A stretch of DNA of 64,000 nt from Ventosimonas gracilis (GCF_001580025.1 NZ_LSZO01000058.1:1-64000), one strand, 5' to 3'; counted from the stretch's first letter, positions 39,481 to 50,531 are shown. Program-made: numbers and translations. Notes: generated by a model not told the origin, from the sequence alone.

Positions 39481-40251
39481 ATGGGCGAGAGTGCAAGCGG
39501 CAGCGAGGCCGAGCCGCGTACCCATTTTGGCTATCAGAGCGTGGCGGAAAGTGAAAAAGCCGCCAAGGTTGCCGAGGTGTTCCACTCGGTTGCCGCTCGC
39601 TACGACCTGATGAACGATTTAATGTCCGCCGGCATTCACCGCTTGTGGAAGCGCTTGACTATCGAGCTTTCTGCTGTTCGCCCGGGGCAGCGCGTGCTGG
39701 ATATTGCAGGTGGTACCGGCGATTTGGCGCGCCAATTTGCCTTGCGCGTGGGGGCAGAGGGTGAAGTGGTGCTCGCCGACATTAACGCCTCGATGCTGGA
39801 AATGGGCCGCAGCAAACTGCTCGATGCCGGTGTGGCGGGCAATCTGCGTTTTGTGCAAGCCGATGCGGAGCAATTGCCGTTTTCCGATAATTGTTTTGAT
39901 TGCGTTTCCATCGCCTTTGGTCTGCGCAATGTGACCCATAAGGAAAAAGCACTGGAGTCGATGCTGCGCGTGCTCAAACCCGGCGGTCGTTTGTTGGTGC
40001 TGGAATTTTCCAAACCGCGCCATGCACTGCTGGGCAAACTGTATGACGCTTATTCTTTTCGCATACTGCCTAAATTAGGGCAATTAGTCGCCGGCGACGA
40101 AGACAGCTACCGCTATTTGGCCGAATCCATCCGTATGCACCCGCCGCAGGAAGCACTTAAAGCCATGATGCAGACGGCCGGTTTCGCGCGGGTAAGCTTT
40201 CACAATATGACCGGCGGCATTGTCGCCCTGCACCGCGGCATCAAGCCTTGA
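39481..40251 (+). CDS. ubiE: Ubiquinone/menaquinone C-methyltransferase UbiE
   Basis: A 256-residue SAM-dependent methyltransferase that adds the C-methyl group in ubiquinone synthesis. The SAM motif is [14 protein letters not shown] (about residues 77-90), and the UbiE signatures [18 protein letters not shown] and [34 protein letters not shown] are present. It heads the ubiE-ubiJ-ubiB cluster; its stop codon is overlapped by the start of the short ubiJ frame. The 278 bp upstream show no gene. Confidence 0.97.
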   Translation: MGESASGSEAEPRTHFGYQSVAESEKAAKVAEVFHSVAARYDLMNDLMSAGIHRLWKRLTIELSAVRPGQRVLDIAGGTGDLARQFALRVGAEGEVVLADINASMLEMGRSKLLDAGVAGNLRFVQADAEQLPFSDNCFDCVSIAFGLRNVTHKEKALESMLRVLKPGGRLLVLEFSKPRHALLGKLYDAYSFRILPKLGQLVAGDEDSYRYLAESIRMHPPQEALKAMMQTAGFARVSFHNMTGGIVALHRGIKP

Positions 40252-40451
40252 AGCTAACCCTTGGCACAGCGGATAAAGCTGCGCGACTGCAAGCGCCGCC
40301 TTTTGTATTGGCAGGCAAGCCAGATATGGCGGAATATCTGCCGGCAGAAACCGCCCTGCTGCCCCATCAGGCCGAAGCCTGCGCCGGTTTTGCCGAACGG
40401 GAAGGCTTACAACAGCGCCTGGATGCGCTACAACGAGTTAATCGCCTGTGA
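40248..40451 (+). CDS. ubiJ: Strongly shortened UbiJ-like protein
   Basis: A 67-codon frame exactly where ubiJ normally lies. It starts at TTG 40248, overlapping the ubiE stop (TTGA), and ends at 40451, overlapping the ubiB GTG start (GTGA). Its last 42 residues ([22 protein letters not shown] and the helix [14 protein letters not shown]) resemble the C-terminal helix of UbiJ. The first 25 resemble one strand region of its SCP2 lipid-binding domain, so most of the roughly 200-residue protein is gone. UbiJ binds lipids and organises the Ubi enzymes. Either this is a minimal functional form or a decayed gene kept for translational coupling. Confidence 0.6.
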   Translation: MKLTLGTADKAARLQAPPFVLAGKPDMAEYLPAETALLPHQAEACAGFAEREGLQQRLDALQRVNRL

Positions 40452-42031
40452 GCCTGCTCGCCATCCGTAGGCTGCTGGCCATTTTGCGCGTGGTTATCCG
40501 CTACCGGCTGGATGACCTGTTGTTTGCCGCGCGTCTGCCTTGGTGGCTTGCGGTGCTACGTTTTGTCTTACCTTGGCGGCTGCTGCCAAGAAAACACTAC
40601 CCGCGCGGCGAAGCCTTAAAGCTGGCTCTGCAAGATTTAGGGCCGATCTTTATCAAATTCGGCCAGATGCTCTCCACCCGCCGCGATCTATTGGCTCCGG
40701 ATATTGCCGCTGAGTTGTGCTTTTTGCAGGATAAAGTCCCGCCGTTTGACCCCGCTCAAGCCCAATCGATGATTGAGGCGCAGTTTGGCGATAGCGTAGA
40801 AAACCTGTTTGCCTGGTTTGAGGCTGCGCCGCTTGCCAGTGCCTCCATTGCCCAAGTCCACGCCGCTCGCCTTACAAACGGCGACGAAGTGATTATCAAA
40901 GTGATTCGTCCCAATCTGGAAGCGGTTATCCACGCCGATATTGCTTGGCTATTTGCCTTGGGGCGCTTTGCCGAACGCTTATCCAGCGAGGCACGCCGCT
41001 TGCATCTGGTGGATGTGGTCAGCGACTACGAAAAAATCATCTTTGACGAACTCGACCTGCTGCGCGAAGCGGCCAACGCCAGCCAATTTCGCCGCAACTT
41101 TGCAAACTCGCCCAAGCTCTATGTGCCGCGCGTCTACTGGCCGCTGTGCCGCGCCCGTGTGCTGGTGATGGAGCGCATCAACGGCATTCCAGTCACCGAT
41201 CTGGCCGCCCTTAAAGCGCAAAACACGGACTTTAGGCGTTTAGCCGAAAGCGGCGTGGAATTGTTCTTTACCCAATTGTTCCGCGACAATTTTTTCCACG
41301 CCGACATGCATCCGGGCAATATCTTTGTCAGCCGGGCGCACCCGCAAAATCCGCAGTACATCGCCATCGACTTTGGCATTGTCGGCAGCCTTTCGACCGA
41401 AGATAAAGACTATCTGGCGCACAACCTGATGGCCTTTTTTAACCGCGACTACCGCAAAGTCGCGCAACTGCATATTGACTCCGGCTGGGTCGCGGCGGGT
41501 ACCAGGGTGGAGGATTTTGAAGCCGCCGTGCGCACCGTATGCGAGCCGATTTTTGAACTGCCGCTAAAAGATATTTCCTTCGGCCATTTGCTGCTGCGCT
41601 TATTTCAGATTGCGCGGCGCTTTGATATGGAAGTGCAGCCACAACTGGTGCTGCTGCAAAAAACCCTGCTCAATATCGAAGGCTTGGGTCGCCAGCTTTA
41701 CCCCGAACTTAATCTGTGGGAAACCGCCAAGCCCTTTATCGAACGCTGGATGCGCGAGCGCGTGAGCCCCAAACAAATCTTCAACCATTTAAAAAGCCAA
41801 CTGGAACAACTGCCGCAACTGGTTCGCAGCACGCAAATGGCCATGGAGCGCCTCGCCGAACCACCGCCCGCACCGCCTAACAGCCACCTACTGGAACGCG
41901 GTATCGGCGTGGCACTGCTTGTCGTCACCGCGCTGCAACAAACTTCATCGATCATGCCGGATAGCAGCAGCACATTACTGCTTCCTGCCCTGCTCGGTGC
42001 CGTTGGCCTTTATCTGATTTTGCGCAGATAA
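40448..42031 (+). CDS. ubiB: Ubiquinone biosynthesis protein UbiB (ABC1/ADCK family)
   Basis: A 527-residue atypical kinase/ATPase needed for ubiquinone synthesis. The family KxGQ motif is in [15 protein letters not shown] (about residues 71-85), an Ala-rich loop in [15 protein letters not shown] (near 135-149), and the metal-binding DFG in [12 protein letters not shown] (near 306). Two hydrophobic segments at the C-terminus ([29 protein letters not shown]) anchor it in the inner membrane. The start is GTG 40448, overlapping the short ubiJ. Confidence 0.95.
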   Translation: MSLLAIRRLLAILRVVIRYRLDDLLFAARLPWWLAVLRFVLPWRLLPRKHYPRGEALKLALQDLGPIFIKFGQMLSTRRDLLAPDIAAELCFLQDKVPPFDPAQAQSMIEAQFGDSVENLFAWFEAAPLASASIAQVHAARLTNGDEVIIKVIRPNLEAVIHADIAWLFALGRFAERLSSEARRLHLVDVVSDYEKIIFDELDLLREAANASQFRRNFANSPKLYVPRVYWPLCRARVLVMERINGIPVTDLAALKAQNTDFRRLAESGVELFFTQLFRDNFFHADMHPGNIFVSRAHPQNPQYIAIDFGIVGSLSTEDKDYLAHNLMAFFNRDYRKVAQLHIDSGWVAAGTRVEDFEAAVRTVCEPIFELPLKDISFGHLLLRLFQIARRFDMEVQPQLVLLQKTLLNIEGLGRQLYPELNLWETAKPFIERWMRERVSPKQIFNHLKSQLEQLPQLVRSTQMAMERLAEPPPAPPNSHLLERGIGVALLVVTALQQTSSIMPDSSSTLLLPALLGAVGLYLILRR

Positions 42032-42077
42032 CCCCAGGCTGGCAGAATACGCAGCTTATTTATCGTAGAAACCCGCC

Positions 42078-42479
42078 ATGACTGATTGGCTCGACCACAT
42101 CCGCTGGAACCAGGACGGCCTGATTCCCGCCATTGCCCAAGACTGGCAAAGCGGCAGGGTGCTGATGCTCGCCTGGATGAACCGCGAGGCGCTAGCACTG
42201 ACCCTGGCGGAAAACCGCGCCATTTACTGGTCGCGCTCGCGCGGCAAACTCTGGCGCAAAGGCGAGGAGTCCGGCCACGTGCAAAAGCTGCACGAACTGC
42301 GCCTCGATTGTGATGCCGATGTGCTGCTGCTATTGGTCGAACAAATCGGCGGCATTGCCTGCCATAGCGGACGCGAAAGCTGCTTTTACCGCGTGCAAAA
42401 AGACGGCCAGTGGCAAATCACAGACCCGGTGCTTAAACCCGCAGAAGCCATTTATCAGCAAGGCCACCCGCATGAGTGA
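42078..42479 (+). CDS. hisI: Phosphoribosyl-AMP cyclohydrolase
   Basis: A 133-residue zinc enzyme opening the purine ring of phosphoribosyl-AMP in histidine synthesis. Conserved blocks are [19 protein letters not shown] (residues 19-37), [18 protein letters not shown], and [14 protein letters not shown] followed by [15 protein letters not shown] with the metal-site Cys residues. It is a separate protein from HisE, unlike the fused form in enterobacteria. It overlaps hisE by 8 bp. Confidence 0.96.
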   Translation: MTDWLDHIRWNQDGLIPAIAQDWQSGRVLMLAWMNREALALTLAENRAIYWSRSRGKLWRKGEESGHVQKLHELRLDCDADVLLLLVEQIGGIACHSGRESCFYRVQKDGQWQITDPVLKPAEAIYQQGHPHE

Positions 42480-42816
42480 TCAGCGCCTCGGAAGGCTTTA
42501 TGCCGTATTGCAAGAACGTAAATCCGCAAGCGCGGATACTTCTTATGCCGCCAGTCTTTATCAAAAAGGCTTAAATAAAATCCTGCAAAAAATCGGCGAA
42601 GAAGCCAGCGAAGTCATTATTGCCGGCAAAGATGCCGAGCAAAGCGGCAATAATCAGGCACTGATTTATGAAATGGCCGATTTATGGTTTCACAGCTTGC
42701 TACTGCTCGCCGCGCGCGATATTACGCCGCAACAGATATTGGATGAACTCGAACGCCGCAGCGGTCTTTCCGGACTTGCCGAAAAAGCCGCCCGCAACCT
42801 TTCCCAGGAGCATTAA
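42472..42816 (+). CDS. hisE: Phosphoribosyl-ATP diphosphatase
   Basis: A 114-residue MazG-like all-helical enzyme that hydrolyses phosphoribosyl-ATP to phosphoribosyl-AMP. The signature is [21 protein letters not shown] (residues 34-54), with the metal-binding acidic residues EExxE...D, then [16 protein letters not shown] 42472 is the family start; the longer frame is a shadow of hisI. Gene order hisI-hisE-tatABC is the Pseudomonas arrangement. Confidence 0.95.
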   Translation: MSDQRLGRLYAVLQERKSASADTSYAASLYQKGLNKILQKIGEEASEVIIAGKDAEQSGNNQALIYEMADLWFHSLLLLAARDITPQQILDELERRSGLSGLAEKAARNLSQEH

Positions 42817-42820
42817 AACA

Positions 42821-43054
42821 ATGGGTATTTTTGATTGGAAACACTGGGTTGTTATTCTCATCGTCGTGGTCTTGGTGTTCGGCACTAAAAAACTAAAAAA
42901 CTTGGGCAGTGACTTAGGCGAAACCATCAAAGGCTTTCGCCGCGCCATGAATGAAGACGAGAAAACCCCGCCCGCCGCCGAACCGCCTGCGATCGAAAAA
43001 AAGGCAGAGCCTGCCAGCGCTGCGCCTTTAACCGAAGACGCGCTGAAAAAATAA
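42821..43054 (+). CDS. tatA: Twin-arginine translocase subunit TatA
   Basis: A 77-residue pore-forming subunit of the Tat system, which exports folded proteins. One N-terminal membrane helix ([14 protein letters not shown], residues 8-21) is followed by the hinge and amphipathic helix [22 protein letters not shown] and a charged, Pro/Ala-rich tail. It starts 4 bp after hisE and is followed closely by tatB. Confidence 0.95.
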   Translation: MGIFDWKHWVVILIVVVLVFGTKKLKNLGSDLGETIKGFRRAMNEDEKTPPAAEPPAIEKKAEPASAAPLTEDALKK

Positions 43055-43064
43055 ACCCGCCGCC

Positions 43065-43367
43065 ATGTTTGGTATCGGCTTTTCAGAACTCTTGCTGGTC
43101 GGCTTGGTTGCCTTATTAGTCTTAGGTCCCGAGCGCCTGCCCGCCGCCGCGCGTACCGCTGGCCTTTGGCTTGGGCGTTTTCGGCGCACGTTCAACCATA
43201 TTCGTCAAGAAGTCGAACGCGAAATCGGTGCTGATGAAATCCGCCGCCAACTGCATAACGAAGCCATCCTCGATATGGAACGCCAATTTAAACAAAGCCT
43301 TGCCAACAACCCCAATCCGCCGCCCAGCCCATTAAGCCTGGAAAAAAAGCCGCCGCATGACCAATAG
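43065..43367 (+). CDS. tatB: Twin-arginine translocase subunit TatB
   Basis: A 100-residue substrate-receptor subunit working with TatC. The N-terminus [26 protein letters not shown] contains the conserved Glu in the membrane helix and the GPERLP hinge typical of TatB. A long amphipathic helix ([28 protein letters not shown]) follows. It is shorter than E. coli TatB, as in pseudomonads. The stop overlaps tatC by 11 bp. Confidence 0.95.
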   Translation: MFGIGFSELLLVGLVALLVLGPERLPAAARTAGLWLGRFRRTFNHIRQEVEREIGADEIRRQLHNEAILDMERQFKQSLANNPNPPPSPLSLEKKPPHDQ

Positions 43368-44133
43368 TGTCCATCCAGAAGATGACCAGGAAATGCCGCT
43401 GGTCTCGCACTTAACCGAACTTAGAACCCGCCTGCTGCGCTGCGTGCTGGTCGTTCTCGCATTGTTTTTAGGCTTGCTCTACTTTGCGCAGCCGATTTAC
43501 ACCGCCATTTCCGCGCCACTTCGCAAATACCTGCCAGAAGGCGCGACACTGATTGCAACCGATGTCGCCTCGCCTTTTCTAACCCCGTTAAAACTCACCG
43601 CAATAGTCGCGCTGTTTCTCGCCATGCCACTGATCTTGCAGCAAATCTGGGGCTTTATCGCCCCTGGGCTATACCAAAAAGAAAAACGCATTGCCGTGCC
43701 GCTGCTCGTTTCCAGCGTTATTTTGTTTTATCTCGGGATGGCCTTTGCCTACTTTTTGGTCTTCCCGCTGATCTTTCACTTCTTTGCCAGCGTCACCCCG
43801 GAAGGCGTAGCGATGATGACGGATATATCCAGTTATCTGGATTTTGTCATAACGCTGTTTTTTGCCTTTGGCCTGGCCTTTGAAATTCCGGTAGCCGTGG
43901 TATTACTGATCTGGATTGGCGTGGTCGATGTCGCCTACCTTAAAAAAATTCGCCCCTTTGTGATTGTCGGCTGCTTTGTCGTTGGCATGATTTTGACCCC
44001 GCCGGATGTGTTCTCGCAGACATTGCTCGCCGTACCCATGTGGTTTTTATTTGAACTGGGGCTGCTTGCCGGCTCGCTGATTAGAAAACGCCAACAACCT
44101 GAAGCCTGCGATGAACCTGCTGCTGCTGGATGA
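43357..44133 (+). CDS. tatC: Twin-arginine translocase subunit TatC
   Basis: A 258-residue polytopic inner-membrane protein that recognises the twin-arginine signal peptide. Six membrane helices are visible. The conserved cytoplasmic N-terminal region is [17 protein letters not shown] (residues 13-29), and [33 protein letters not shown] is the central signature. Its 3' end overlaps rsmE by 23 bp. Confidence 0.97.
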   Translation: MTNSVHPEDDQEMPLVSHLTELRTRLLRCVLVVLALFLGLLYFAQPIYTAISAPLRKYLPEGATLIATDVASPFLTPLKLTAIVALFLAMPLILQQIWGFIAPGLYQKEKRIAVPLLVSSVILFYLGMAFAYFLVFPLIFHFFASVTPEGVAMMTDISSYLDFVITLFFAFGLAFEIPVAVVLLIWIGVVDVAYLKKIRPFVIVGCFVVGMILTPPDVFSQTLLAVPMWFLFELGLLAGSLIRKRQQPEACDEPAAAG

Positions 44134-44821
44134 GGGCGACTTTATCGATCACCAACGCGCCCGCGTAACCGATAGCCGCCGTTTGCAACACCTGCTTAAG
44201 GTGCAGCGCGTTAAGGTCGGCGATAGCCTAAAAGCCGGCCGCTTGGGCGCTCTGATGGGACAAGCAAAAGTGTTAAGCCTGTCTAAGCAACAGGCCGAAT
44301 TACAGCTAACGCTCGACCAGCCACCGCCGCCCAAACTGCCACTTACACTCGTGCTCGCCCTGCCGCGTCCGCAGATGCTGCACCGTTTGTTCCAAGTCAT
44401 TGCCGCAATGGGCGTGCCGCGTTTAATCCTGCTGGGCAGCGCACGGGTAGAAAAGAGCTTCTGGCAGAGCAGGCGCCTTGCCTCTGATGCCACCCGCCAT
44501 GAATTACTGCTGGGACTGGAACAAGCACGTGATACCGTGCCGCCGCAGATACAGATCGAGCGCCAATTTAAGCCTTTTGTAGAAGACCGCCTGCCCGCTA
44601 TCGCGGGTGACAGTCTGGGGCTACTCTGCCACCCGGGCGATTACCCGCCCTGCCCTCGCTCAGTCAGCGGTGCTGTTACACTCGCCATAGGCCCGGAAGG
44701 CGGCTGGCTGCCTTACGAGGTCGAACTATTAGAGAAAGCGGGTCTGCAAACCGTACAACTGGGGGCGCGAATTTTGCGCGTAGAAACCGCCGTAACGGCA
44801 TTGCTGGGGCGATTGTTCTAA
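44111..44821 (+). CDS. rsmE: 16S rRNA m3U1498 methyltransferase RsmE
   Basis: A 236-residue SPOUT-class methyltransferase that modifies U1498 of 16S rRNA. The N-terminal PUA-like domain is followed by the SPOUT knot with [21 protein letters not shown] (near residues 196-216) and the closing [17 protein letters not shown]. It follows tatC by overlap, as in Pseudomonas. Length is normal. Confidence 0.95.
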   Translation: MNLLLLDEGDFIDHQRARVTDSRRLQHLLKVQRVKVGDSLKAGRLGALMGQAKVLSLSKQQAELQLTLDQPPPPKLPLTLVLALPRPQMLHRLFQVIAAMGVPRLILLGSARVEKSFWQSRRLASDATRHELLLGLEQARDTVPPQIQIERQFKPFVEDRLPAIAGDSLGLLCHPGDYPPCPRSVSGAVTLAIGPEGGWLPYEVELLEKAGLQTVQLGARILRVETAVTALLGRLF

Positions 44822-44922
44822 CGCTTATCCAATTTATCGATACTTCCAAGCGAAAATTTCCGCTTTATTTTGATGGTTTTGCCGTTACTCTTGCCCGCTC
44901 ATTCGAATATCAGGTATCCGTG

Positions 44923-45489
44923 ATGCAACTGAAAAACTCTCCCGAACGCTATGGCACCGTGAGCCTGCTGCTGCATTGGGGCGTGGCGCTTAGCGTATTT
45001 GCCATGTTTGGCGTGGGGCTTTGGATGGTGGGCTTAAATTACTATCACCCGTGGCGGCAAGTGGTGCCCGATTTGCATAAAAGTATCGGCATTACGCTGT
45101 TTGTTATTATGCTGCTTCGCGTACTCTGGCGCTTTATCAGCCCACCGCCGCCGCCAAGCCCGGGTCATGGCTGGCTGATTCGCACAGCCGCTAAACTCGG
45201 CCACTTGGCGTTGTATCTTTTACTGTTTGCCGTGATGATTTCCGGCTATTTAATTTCTACCGCAGAAGGTGACGGCATTGTGGTATTTGGTCTGCTCACC
45301 GTACCCGCTTTATTCACTATCAGCGGCAAGGCGGAGCTTGCCGGAAACCTTCATCTTTATCTTGCAATAACCTTGGTGGTTGTAGCCACACTGCACGCAC
45401 TGGCGGCGCTCAAACACCACTTTATTGACCGTGATGCCACTTTGGTGCGCATGCTGGGCATTAAGCCCAAGCACTCACTTAACCCGTAA
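44923..45489 (+). CDS. Cytochrome b561 family protein
   Basis: A 188-residue inner-membrane diheme cytochrome b of the bacterial b561 family. Four membrane helices carry the heme-ligand histidines ([78 protein letters not shown]). It is followed within 14 bp by the yceI gene, a common pairing; the two are often linked to electron transfer with quinones or superoxide. GTG 44920 directly before the ATG is an alternative start. Confidence 0.9.
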   Translation: MQLKNSPERYGTVSLLLHWGVALSVFAMFGVGLWMVGLNYYHPWRQVVPDLHKSIGITLFVIMLLRVLWRFISPPPPPSPGHGWLIRTAAKLGHLALYLLLFAVMISGYLISTAEGDGIVVFGLLTVPALFTISGKAELAGNLHLYLAITLVVVATLHALAALKHHFIDRDATLVRMLGIKPKHSLNP

Positions 45490-45502
45490 ATGGAGTTATC
45501 CC

Positions 45503-46093
45503 ATGTTGAAGAAAACCCTTATCACCCTTGCCATCAGCTCTGCCCTCTTCGGCGGCCTCGCCCAGGCGGCTGATTACAAGATGGATACCGAACGCACCCA
45601 TGCCTTTGTCAATATCAAAGTCAACCACTTGGGTTTTAGCTTTGTGACCGGCACCTTCCGCGACTTTGATGGCAGTTTCAGCTTTGATGCGAATAAACCG
45701 GAAGAAGCCAAAGTACAGGTCACACTGAAAACCGCAAGTCTCTTTACCAATAATGCCGAGCGCGATAAACACGTGCTGGGCAAAGACTTTTTAAACACCA
45801 GCAAATTCCCCGAGGCCACCTTTGTATCCAGCAAAGTCGTGCCGACCGGCACCGATGACAAAGGACGCATGACCGCCGATGTCACCGGCGATTTAACGCT
45901 GATGGGTACCACCAAACCCATCCTGATCAAAGCGACCTTGATTGGCGATGGCAAAGACCCTTGGGGCGGTGAGCGCGTTGGCTTTGAAGGCACCAGCAGC
46001 ATCAACCGGCAGGATTTTGCCAAAATGATGGACTTGGGGCCGCAGTCCAACACCGTCGAGCTTTACTTCACCTTTGAAGGTATTCGCCAGTAA
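45503..46093 (+). CDS. yceI: YceI family periplasmic protein
   Basis: A 196-residue secreted lipocalin-like protein that can bind isoprenoid chains. The Sec signal peptide is [22 protein letters not shown]. The mature part has the YceI core ([25 protein letters not shown], residues 28-52; [16 protein letters not shown] near 133; [19 protein letters not shown] near 159). ATG 45503 is chosen since the upstream frame belongs to the cytochrome gene. Confidence 0.95.
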   Translation: MLKKTLITLAISSALFGGLAQAADYKMDTERTHAFVNIKVNHLGFSFVTGTFRDFDGSFSFDANKPEEAKVQVTLKTASLFTNNAERDKHVLGKDFLNTSKFPEATFVSSKVVPTGTDDKGRMTADVTGDLTLMGTTKPILIKATLIGDGKDPWGGERVGFEGTSSINRQDFAKMMDLGPQSNTVELYFTFEGIRQ

Positions 46094-46104
46094 CCTGCCT
46101 TAGC

Positions 46105-46132
46105 AAAACGCCGACTTTAAAGTCGGCGTTTT
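46105..46132. terminator. Terminator after yceI
   Basis: AAAACGCCGACTTT is followed directly by its exact reverse complement, giving a perfect 28-bp palindrome ending in TTTT, 12 bp after the yceI stop. It should act in both directions. Confidence 0.85.
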
Positions 46133-46214
46133 GACTGACGACAGACTTTGCCGCTTGCCGCAACAATCCCCGCTCTTTAGACTTTCGCCTTTTATTTAAA
46201 TCCGGAACAAGCCA

Positions 46215-47354
46215 ATGCCCGTCGTTTTTGCCGAAGACTCCGTAGGGCTGGTGACACCGCAAACCGCGCACTTTAACGAACCGCTTGCCCTTGCCTGCGG
46301 GCGCAGCCTTGCGCCCTGGCAACTGGTCTATGAAACCTACGGCACACTGAATCCAGCGCGCAGCAACGCCATACTCATCTGTCATGCACTGTCCGGCCAT
46401 CATCATGCGGCGGGCTTTCACCGTGAAGACGAGCGCAAACCCGGCTGGTGGGATAGCTGCATCGGTCCTGGCAAACCCATTGATACGCGGCGCTTTTTTG
46501 TCGTTAGCCTGAATAACTTAGGCGGCTGCAACGGCTCCACGGGACCTGCCAGCATTAACCCGGCCAGTGGCAAAGCCTATGGCGCGGATTTTCCGGTGAT
46601 GACGGTTGAAGACTGGGTCAAAAGCCAAGCGCTGCTGGCAGACCGTTTGGGCATTAGCCAATGGGCCGCCGTCATTGGCGGCAGCCTTGGTGGCATGCAG
46701 GCGCTGCAATGGAGCATCAGCTACCCCGAACGCATCCGCCACTGTGTAGCCATTGCCGCCGCGCCGCGTCTTTCCGCGCAAAATATCGCCTTTAATGAAG
46801 TCGCACGGCAGGCGATTTTGACCGACCCGGATTTTTTCGGCGGGCACTTTAAAGAACAAGGCGTAGTCCCCAAACGCGGGCTGATGCTGGCACGCATGGT
46901 CGGCCATATTACCTATTTATCCGATGACGCCATGGGTGAAAAATTTGGCCGTGGCTTAAAAAGCGAAAAACTCAATTACGACTTTCATAGCGTCGAATTT
47001 CAAGTAGAAAGCTATTTGCGTTATCAGGGCGAAGAGTTTTCTGGCCGTTTTGATGCCAATACTTACTTGTTAATGACCAAAGCGCTGGATTATTTTGATC
47101 CGGCGGCGACCCATAACGGCGATTTAGCCAAAACACTTGCCGTTGCCAAAGCGCATTTTTGTTTAATGTCCTTTACCACCGACTGGCGTTTTCCCCCAGC
47201 GCGTTCGCGGGAAATAGTCGATGCTCTGCTGCGCGCCGGAAAAAACGTCAGTTATCTGGAAATCGACGCACAACAAGGTCACGATGCCTTTTTATTACCC
47301 ATCCCGCGTTATTTGCAAGCACTCGACAGCTATCTACAAGGCATTGCACCATGA
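46215..47354 (+). CDS. metX: Homoserine O-acyltransferase MetX
   Basis: A 379-residue alpha/beta-hydrolase enzyme that acylates homoserine, the first step to methionine. The nucleophile is Ser157 in [12 protein letters not shown]; Asp and His of the triad lie in FTTDWRFPP and QQGHDAFLL near the C-terminus. In Pseudomonas the MetX type uses succinyl-CoA; acetyl- versus succinyl-CoA use cannot be proved here. It overlaps metW by 4 bp, the standard metX-metW pair. Confidence 0.95.
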   Translation: MPVVFAEDSVGLVTPQTAHFNEPLALACGRSLAPWQLVYETYGTLNPARSNAILICHALSGHHHAAGFHREDERKPGWWDSCIGPGKPIDTRRFFVVSLNNLGGCNGSTGPASINPASGKAYGADFPVMTVEDWVKSQALLADRLGISQWAAVIGGSLGGMQALQWSISYPERIRHCVAIAAAPRLSAQNIAFNEVARQAILTDPDFFGGHFKEQGVVPKRGLMLARMVGHITYLSDDAMGEKFGRGLKSEKLNYDFHSVEFQVESYLRYQGEEFSGRFDANTYLLMTKALDYFDPAATHNGDLAKTLAVAKAHFCLMSFTTDWRFPPARSREIVDALLRAGKNVSYLEIDAQQGHDAFLLPIPRYLQALDSYLQGIAP

Positions 47355-47956
47355 ATAACCCTTTGCGCAGCGACCTTGACATTATTCAAAACTGGATAGT
47401 CGATGGTAGCAGGGTATTGGACTTAGGCTGCGGTAGTGGCGAGTTACTGGCCTTTTTGCGCGATAAAAAAAATGTCCAAGGCTATGGCCTTGAGATTGAT
47501 GCCGATAATATCGCAAGTTGCATCAAACGCGGCGTTAATGTCATTGAACAAAACCTCGATGCTGGCTTAGATAACTTCGCCAGTGACAGTTTTGATGTCG
47601 TACTGATGACCCAATCCTTACAGGCGCTACATTATCCACACCGCGTATTGGATGAAATGCTGCGTATTGGTCGAACCGGCATTATTACTTTTCCCAACTT
47701 TGCTCATTGGCGCTGCCGCTGGTATTTAACCGTACAGGGGCGCATGCCGGTTTCCGAGTTTATGCCCTATGCTTGGTACGACACGCCCAATATTCACTTT
47801 TGCACCTTTAGGGATTTTGAAGCGCTCTGCCATGAACGCAAACTAAAAGTGCTCGACCGATTGGCGGTTGACCAGCAACATCAAGGCGGTAAACTCGCCA
47901 AACTTTGGCCGAACCTATTTGGCGAGATTGGCATTTATCGGGTCAGCAGGCCGTAA
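47351..47956 (+). CDS. metW: Methionine biosynthesis protein MetW
   Basis: A 201-residue SAM-methyltransferase-like protein required with MetX in several proteobacteria. The SAM motif is [15 protein letters not shown] (about residues 22-36), and [18 protein letters not shown] is a MetW signature. ATG 47351 overlaps the metX stop; the longer frame is a shadow of metX. No independent catalytic reaction is established for the family. Confidence 0.95.
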   Translation: MNNPLRSDLDIIQNWIVDGSRVLDLGCGSGELLAFLRDKKNVQGYGLEIDADNIASCIKRGVNVIEQNLDAGLDNFASDSFDVVLMTQSLQALHYPHRVLDEMLRIGRTGIITFPNFAHWRCRWYLTVQGRMPVSEFMPYAWYDTPNIHFCTFRDFEALCHERKLKVLDRLAVDQQHQGGKLAKLWPNLFGEIGIYRVSRP

Positions 47957-47959
47957 CAT

Positions 47960-48376
47960 ATGCGTCATTTACTGTTATTTTGTTTACTGCTTTTAAGCTT
48001 TACGGCACTGGCCGAACGCAAAGTTAATTTGGCCGGTCTTGAAGTTCATTACAATGTTTTTAATGCCAGTTATCTGCAAAAAAATATTGCCGAGGCGGCG
48101 GGCATTATGCACAGTAGCCAGCAAGCTGTAGTCAATATCACCGTACTTAAAGGCGGCACTCCAACAGCCGTTACCATTAAAGGCGAACTGCGCGATTTAT
48201 TGGGCAAGAAAACAGCACTTGCTTTCCGTGAAAACCACTATCAAGGCGGCGTTTATTATCTGGCGCAATTTCCCATTTTCCAGCGCGAAATACTGCGTTT
48301 TTTCATTGAACTGCAAGAAACAGGCGGCGCAGTACAGCGCTTTGACTTTACCCAAGAAATATTCCCAGGCGTATGA
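47960..48376 (+). CDS. DUF4426 domain secreted protein
   Basis: A 138-residue protein with a Sec signal peptide ([18 protein letters not shown]) and a single DUF4426 domain containing [13 protein letters not shown] near the start of the mature part. It is regularly found between metW and rdgB in Pseudomonas relatives. Function is unknown; the neighbours do not reveal one. The stop overlaps rdgB by 4 bp. Confidence 0.88.
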   Translation: MRHLLLFCLLLLSFTALAERKVNLAGLEVHYNVFNASYLQKNIAEAAGIMHSSQQAVVNITVLKGGTPTAVTIKGELRDLLGKKTALAFRENHYQGGVYYLAQFPIFQREILRFFIELQETGGAVQRFDFTQEIFPGV

Positions 48377-48990
48377 GTTTATCCATTACTGAAATCGTGC
48401 TGGCAAGTAGCAACCCCGGCAAACTTAAAGAACTGCAAACATTGCTCGGCGATAGTGTAAAACTGCACTTAATCTCAGACTTTACCGACCAATCGCCTAA
48501 AGAGACCGGGCTTTCCTTTGTCGAAAACGCCTTGCTTAAAGCCCGCCACGCCGCACAGATTAGCGGCCTTGCTGCGCTCGCCGATGATTCTGGCCTTGCC
48601 GTTGATTATTTAGGCGGCGCACCGGGGATTTATTCCGCGCGTTACGCTGAAGTTGCGACCCACCAAGATGCCGCCAATAACGCCAAACTCCTTGCCGCGC
48701 TTAACGGCGTGCCGGATGAACGACGCAGCGCTCAGTTTGTCTGCTCCCTTGCCCTGCTGCGCCACGCAAAAGACCCACTGCCCACCATTGCTCAAGGCAT
48801 TTGGCATGGCTGCATCCTGCACGCCCCACGCGGTACTAACGGTTTTGGCTACGACCCGCTGTTTTTTATTGCCGAACTTAATCAATCCAGCGCCGAACTC
48901 ACCGCGGCCGAAAAAAACCAACAAAGCCACCGCGCCCGCGCCATGCAACAACTTAAACAGCAGCTTGCGACAAAAAAGCGTTATTGCTGA
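48373..48990 (+). CDS. rdgB: dITP/XTP pyrophosphatase RdgB
   Basis: A 205-residue Ham1-family enzyme that removes dITP, ITP and XTP from nucleotide pools. The substrate motif is [16 protein letters not shown] (residues 10-25), with [23 protein letters not shown] (about 74-96) and [12 protein letters not shown] near 153. It starts within the DUF4426 stop codon. Length is typical. Confidence 0.95.
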   Translation: MSLSITEIVLASSNPGKLKELQTLLGDSVKLHLISDFTDQSPKETGLSFVENALLKARHAAQISGLAALADDSGLAVDYLGGAPGIYSARYAEVATHQDAANNAKLLAALNGVPDERRSAQFVCSLALLRHAKDPLPTIAQGIWHGCILHAPRGTNGFGYDPLFFIAELNQSSAELTAAEKNQQSHRARAMQQLKQQLATKKRYC

Positions 48991-49047
48991 TAGCGCTTGC
49001 TTAAATTTTTAGTACCTACCCCTTAAGAAACCGCTTTTCGCCATTGC

Positions 49048-50193
49048 ATGCCATCCCTTCTTTTACCGCCGCTGTCGCTTTATATCCATATCCCTTGGTG
49101 CGTGCGCAAGTGCCCTTATTGCGACTTTAATTCGCACAAAGTGCCGGGCGAATTGCCAGAACAGGAGTATATAAAAGCGCTACTTTTGGATTTGGATACT
49201 GAACTTAAAAAAGTACAGGGCCGCGAGTTAGTTTCCATTTTTTTTGGCGGTGGTACACCAAGTTTATTTTCGGCCAAGGCTTTTGACAGCCTGTTGCAGG
49301 GGATCAAGCAGCGTTTGTGTTTTGCTGATGATATTGAAATTACGCTGGAAGCCAATCCCGGCACTTTTGAGCAAGAAAAGTTTAGCGCTTATCGAGCATT
49401 GGGTATCAATCGCCTGTCGCTTGGCGTACAGAGTTTTGCCCCCAAGCAACTTGCCGCCTTAGGTCGTATTCATTCCAATATCGAGGCCATCCATGCCGCG
49501 CTTAATGCCCGCAAAGCCGGTTTTAACAATTTTAATCTGGATTTAATGCACGGACTACCCGAGCAAAGTATAAGCGGAGCGCTTGATGACCTTAAGCAAG
49601 CAATAGCGTTAAGCCCTACGCATATCTCTTGGTATCAATTAACGCTGGAACCCAATACCGAATTTTGGAGCAAGCCGCCGAAACTACCAGAAGATGAACC
49701 TCTCTGGGAAATACAACAAGCGGGGCAAAAGCTACTCGCCAAGCAAGGTTATCAGCAATATGAAGTATCCGCTTACGCAAGAAATAACCATCAAGCCAAG
49801 CATAATTTAAACTATTGGCAATTTGGTGATTATTTGGGTATTGGCGCGGGAGCGCACGGCAAATGGACAGAGGCAGGCGGTAAAATTTATCGTAATTGGA
49901 AAACCCGTCTGCCGAAAGACTATATGAATCCCGATAAACCCTTTACTGCCGGGGAACGCTTGCTGGGCATTGAAGAATTACCGTTTGAGTTTATGCTGGG
50001 GGCGCTGCGGTTAAATCAAGGCGTGCCTGCTTCACTATTTACGAAGCGCTGCGCTCTTGATAGTAAAGTATTGGATAAACCACGAAAAAAGGCGCAGCAG
50101 CTCGGGTTATTACAAACCCATGCCGAGCGCTTGGCGGCCACTGCTAAGGGTCGTTTGTTTTTAAACGATTTATTGCAACTTTTTATGGACTGA
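49048..50193 (+). CDS. hemW: Heme chaperone HemW (radical SAM)
   Basis: A 381-residue radical SAM protein related to coproporphyrinogen dehydrogenase. The [4Fe-4S]/SAM motif is C18-x3-C22-x2-C25 in IPWCVRKCPYCDF; the GGGTPSLF motif is near residue 71, and HNLNYW occurs near 250. The CVRKCPYC motif, the length and the position after rdgB indicate HemW, which inserts heme into respiratory enzymes, rather than HemN. Confidence 0.94.
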   Translation: MPSLLLPPLSLYIHIPWCVRKCPYCDFNSHKVPGELPEQEYIKALLLDLDTELKKVQGRELVSIFFGGGTPSLFSAKAFDSLLQGIKQRLCFADDIEITLEANPGTFEQEKFSAYRALGINRLSLGVQSFAPKQLAALGRIHSNIEAIHAALNARKAGFNNFNLDLMHGLPEQSISGALDDLKQAIALSPTHISWYQLTLEPNTEFWSKPPKLPEDEPLWEIQQAGQKLLAKQGYQQYEVSAYARNNHQAKHNLNYWQFGDYLGIGAGAHGKWTEAGGKIYRNWKTRLPKDYMNPDKPFTAGERLLGIEELPFEFMLGALRLNQGVPASLFTKRCALDSKVLDKPRKKAQQLGLLQTHAERLAATAKGRLFLNDLLQLFMD

Positions 50194-50207
50194 GCAGGAA
50201 GTTATCG

Positions 50208-50531
50208 ATGAATACAGTGCTTGAATTTATTGCAACGGTTTCGCGGTTTTGCCGTGCGCATTTATCGGAAATCGCCCTTGCCATTATGGCCTGCTTGTTG
50301 GTTTTGTTTGGCAGCAGTTTTAATCGCTGGGTTCGCCATAAAATCGGCAGCCTTAATTTTGTTTTCCGCACCCTTTTATTTATAGTGCTTTGTGCACTGG
50401 TTTATGGTCTGTCTATTTTATATCTCACCCCTTGGATAACCCAGGGACTTTCTTACTTTGGCAACTACAGTTTATTCCCGGTACTGCTGCTGATTTTCCT
50501 GCTGATTGGCATAGTGGCCGACCGCAGTTGA
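50208..50531 (+). CDS. DUF3392 small membrane protein
   Basis: A 107-residue integral membrane protein with three hydrophobic segments (about residues 20-38, 52-76, 85-103). Sequence features such as VRHKIGSLNFVFRTLLFIVLCALVYGL and the end LLIGIVADRS fit the DUF3392 family of Pseudomonas and relatives. The role is unknown. It begins 14 bp after hemW. Confidence 0.85.
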   Translation: MNTVLEFIATVSRFCRAHLSEIALAIMACLLVLFGSSFNRWVRHKIGSLNFVFRTLLFIVLCALVYGLSILYLTPWITQGLSYFGNYSLFPVLLLIFLLIGIVADRS

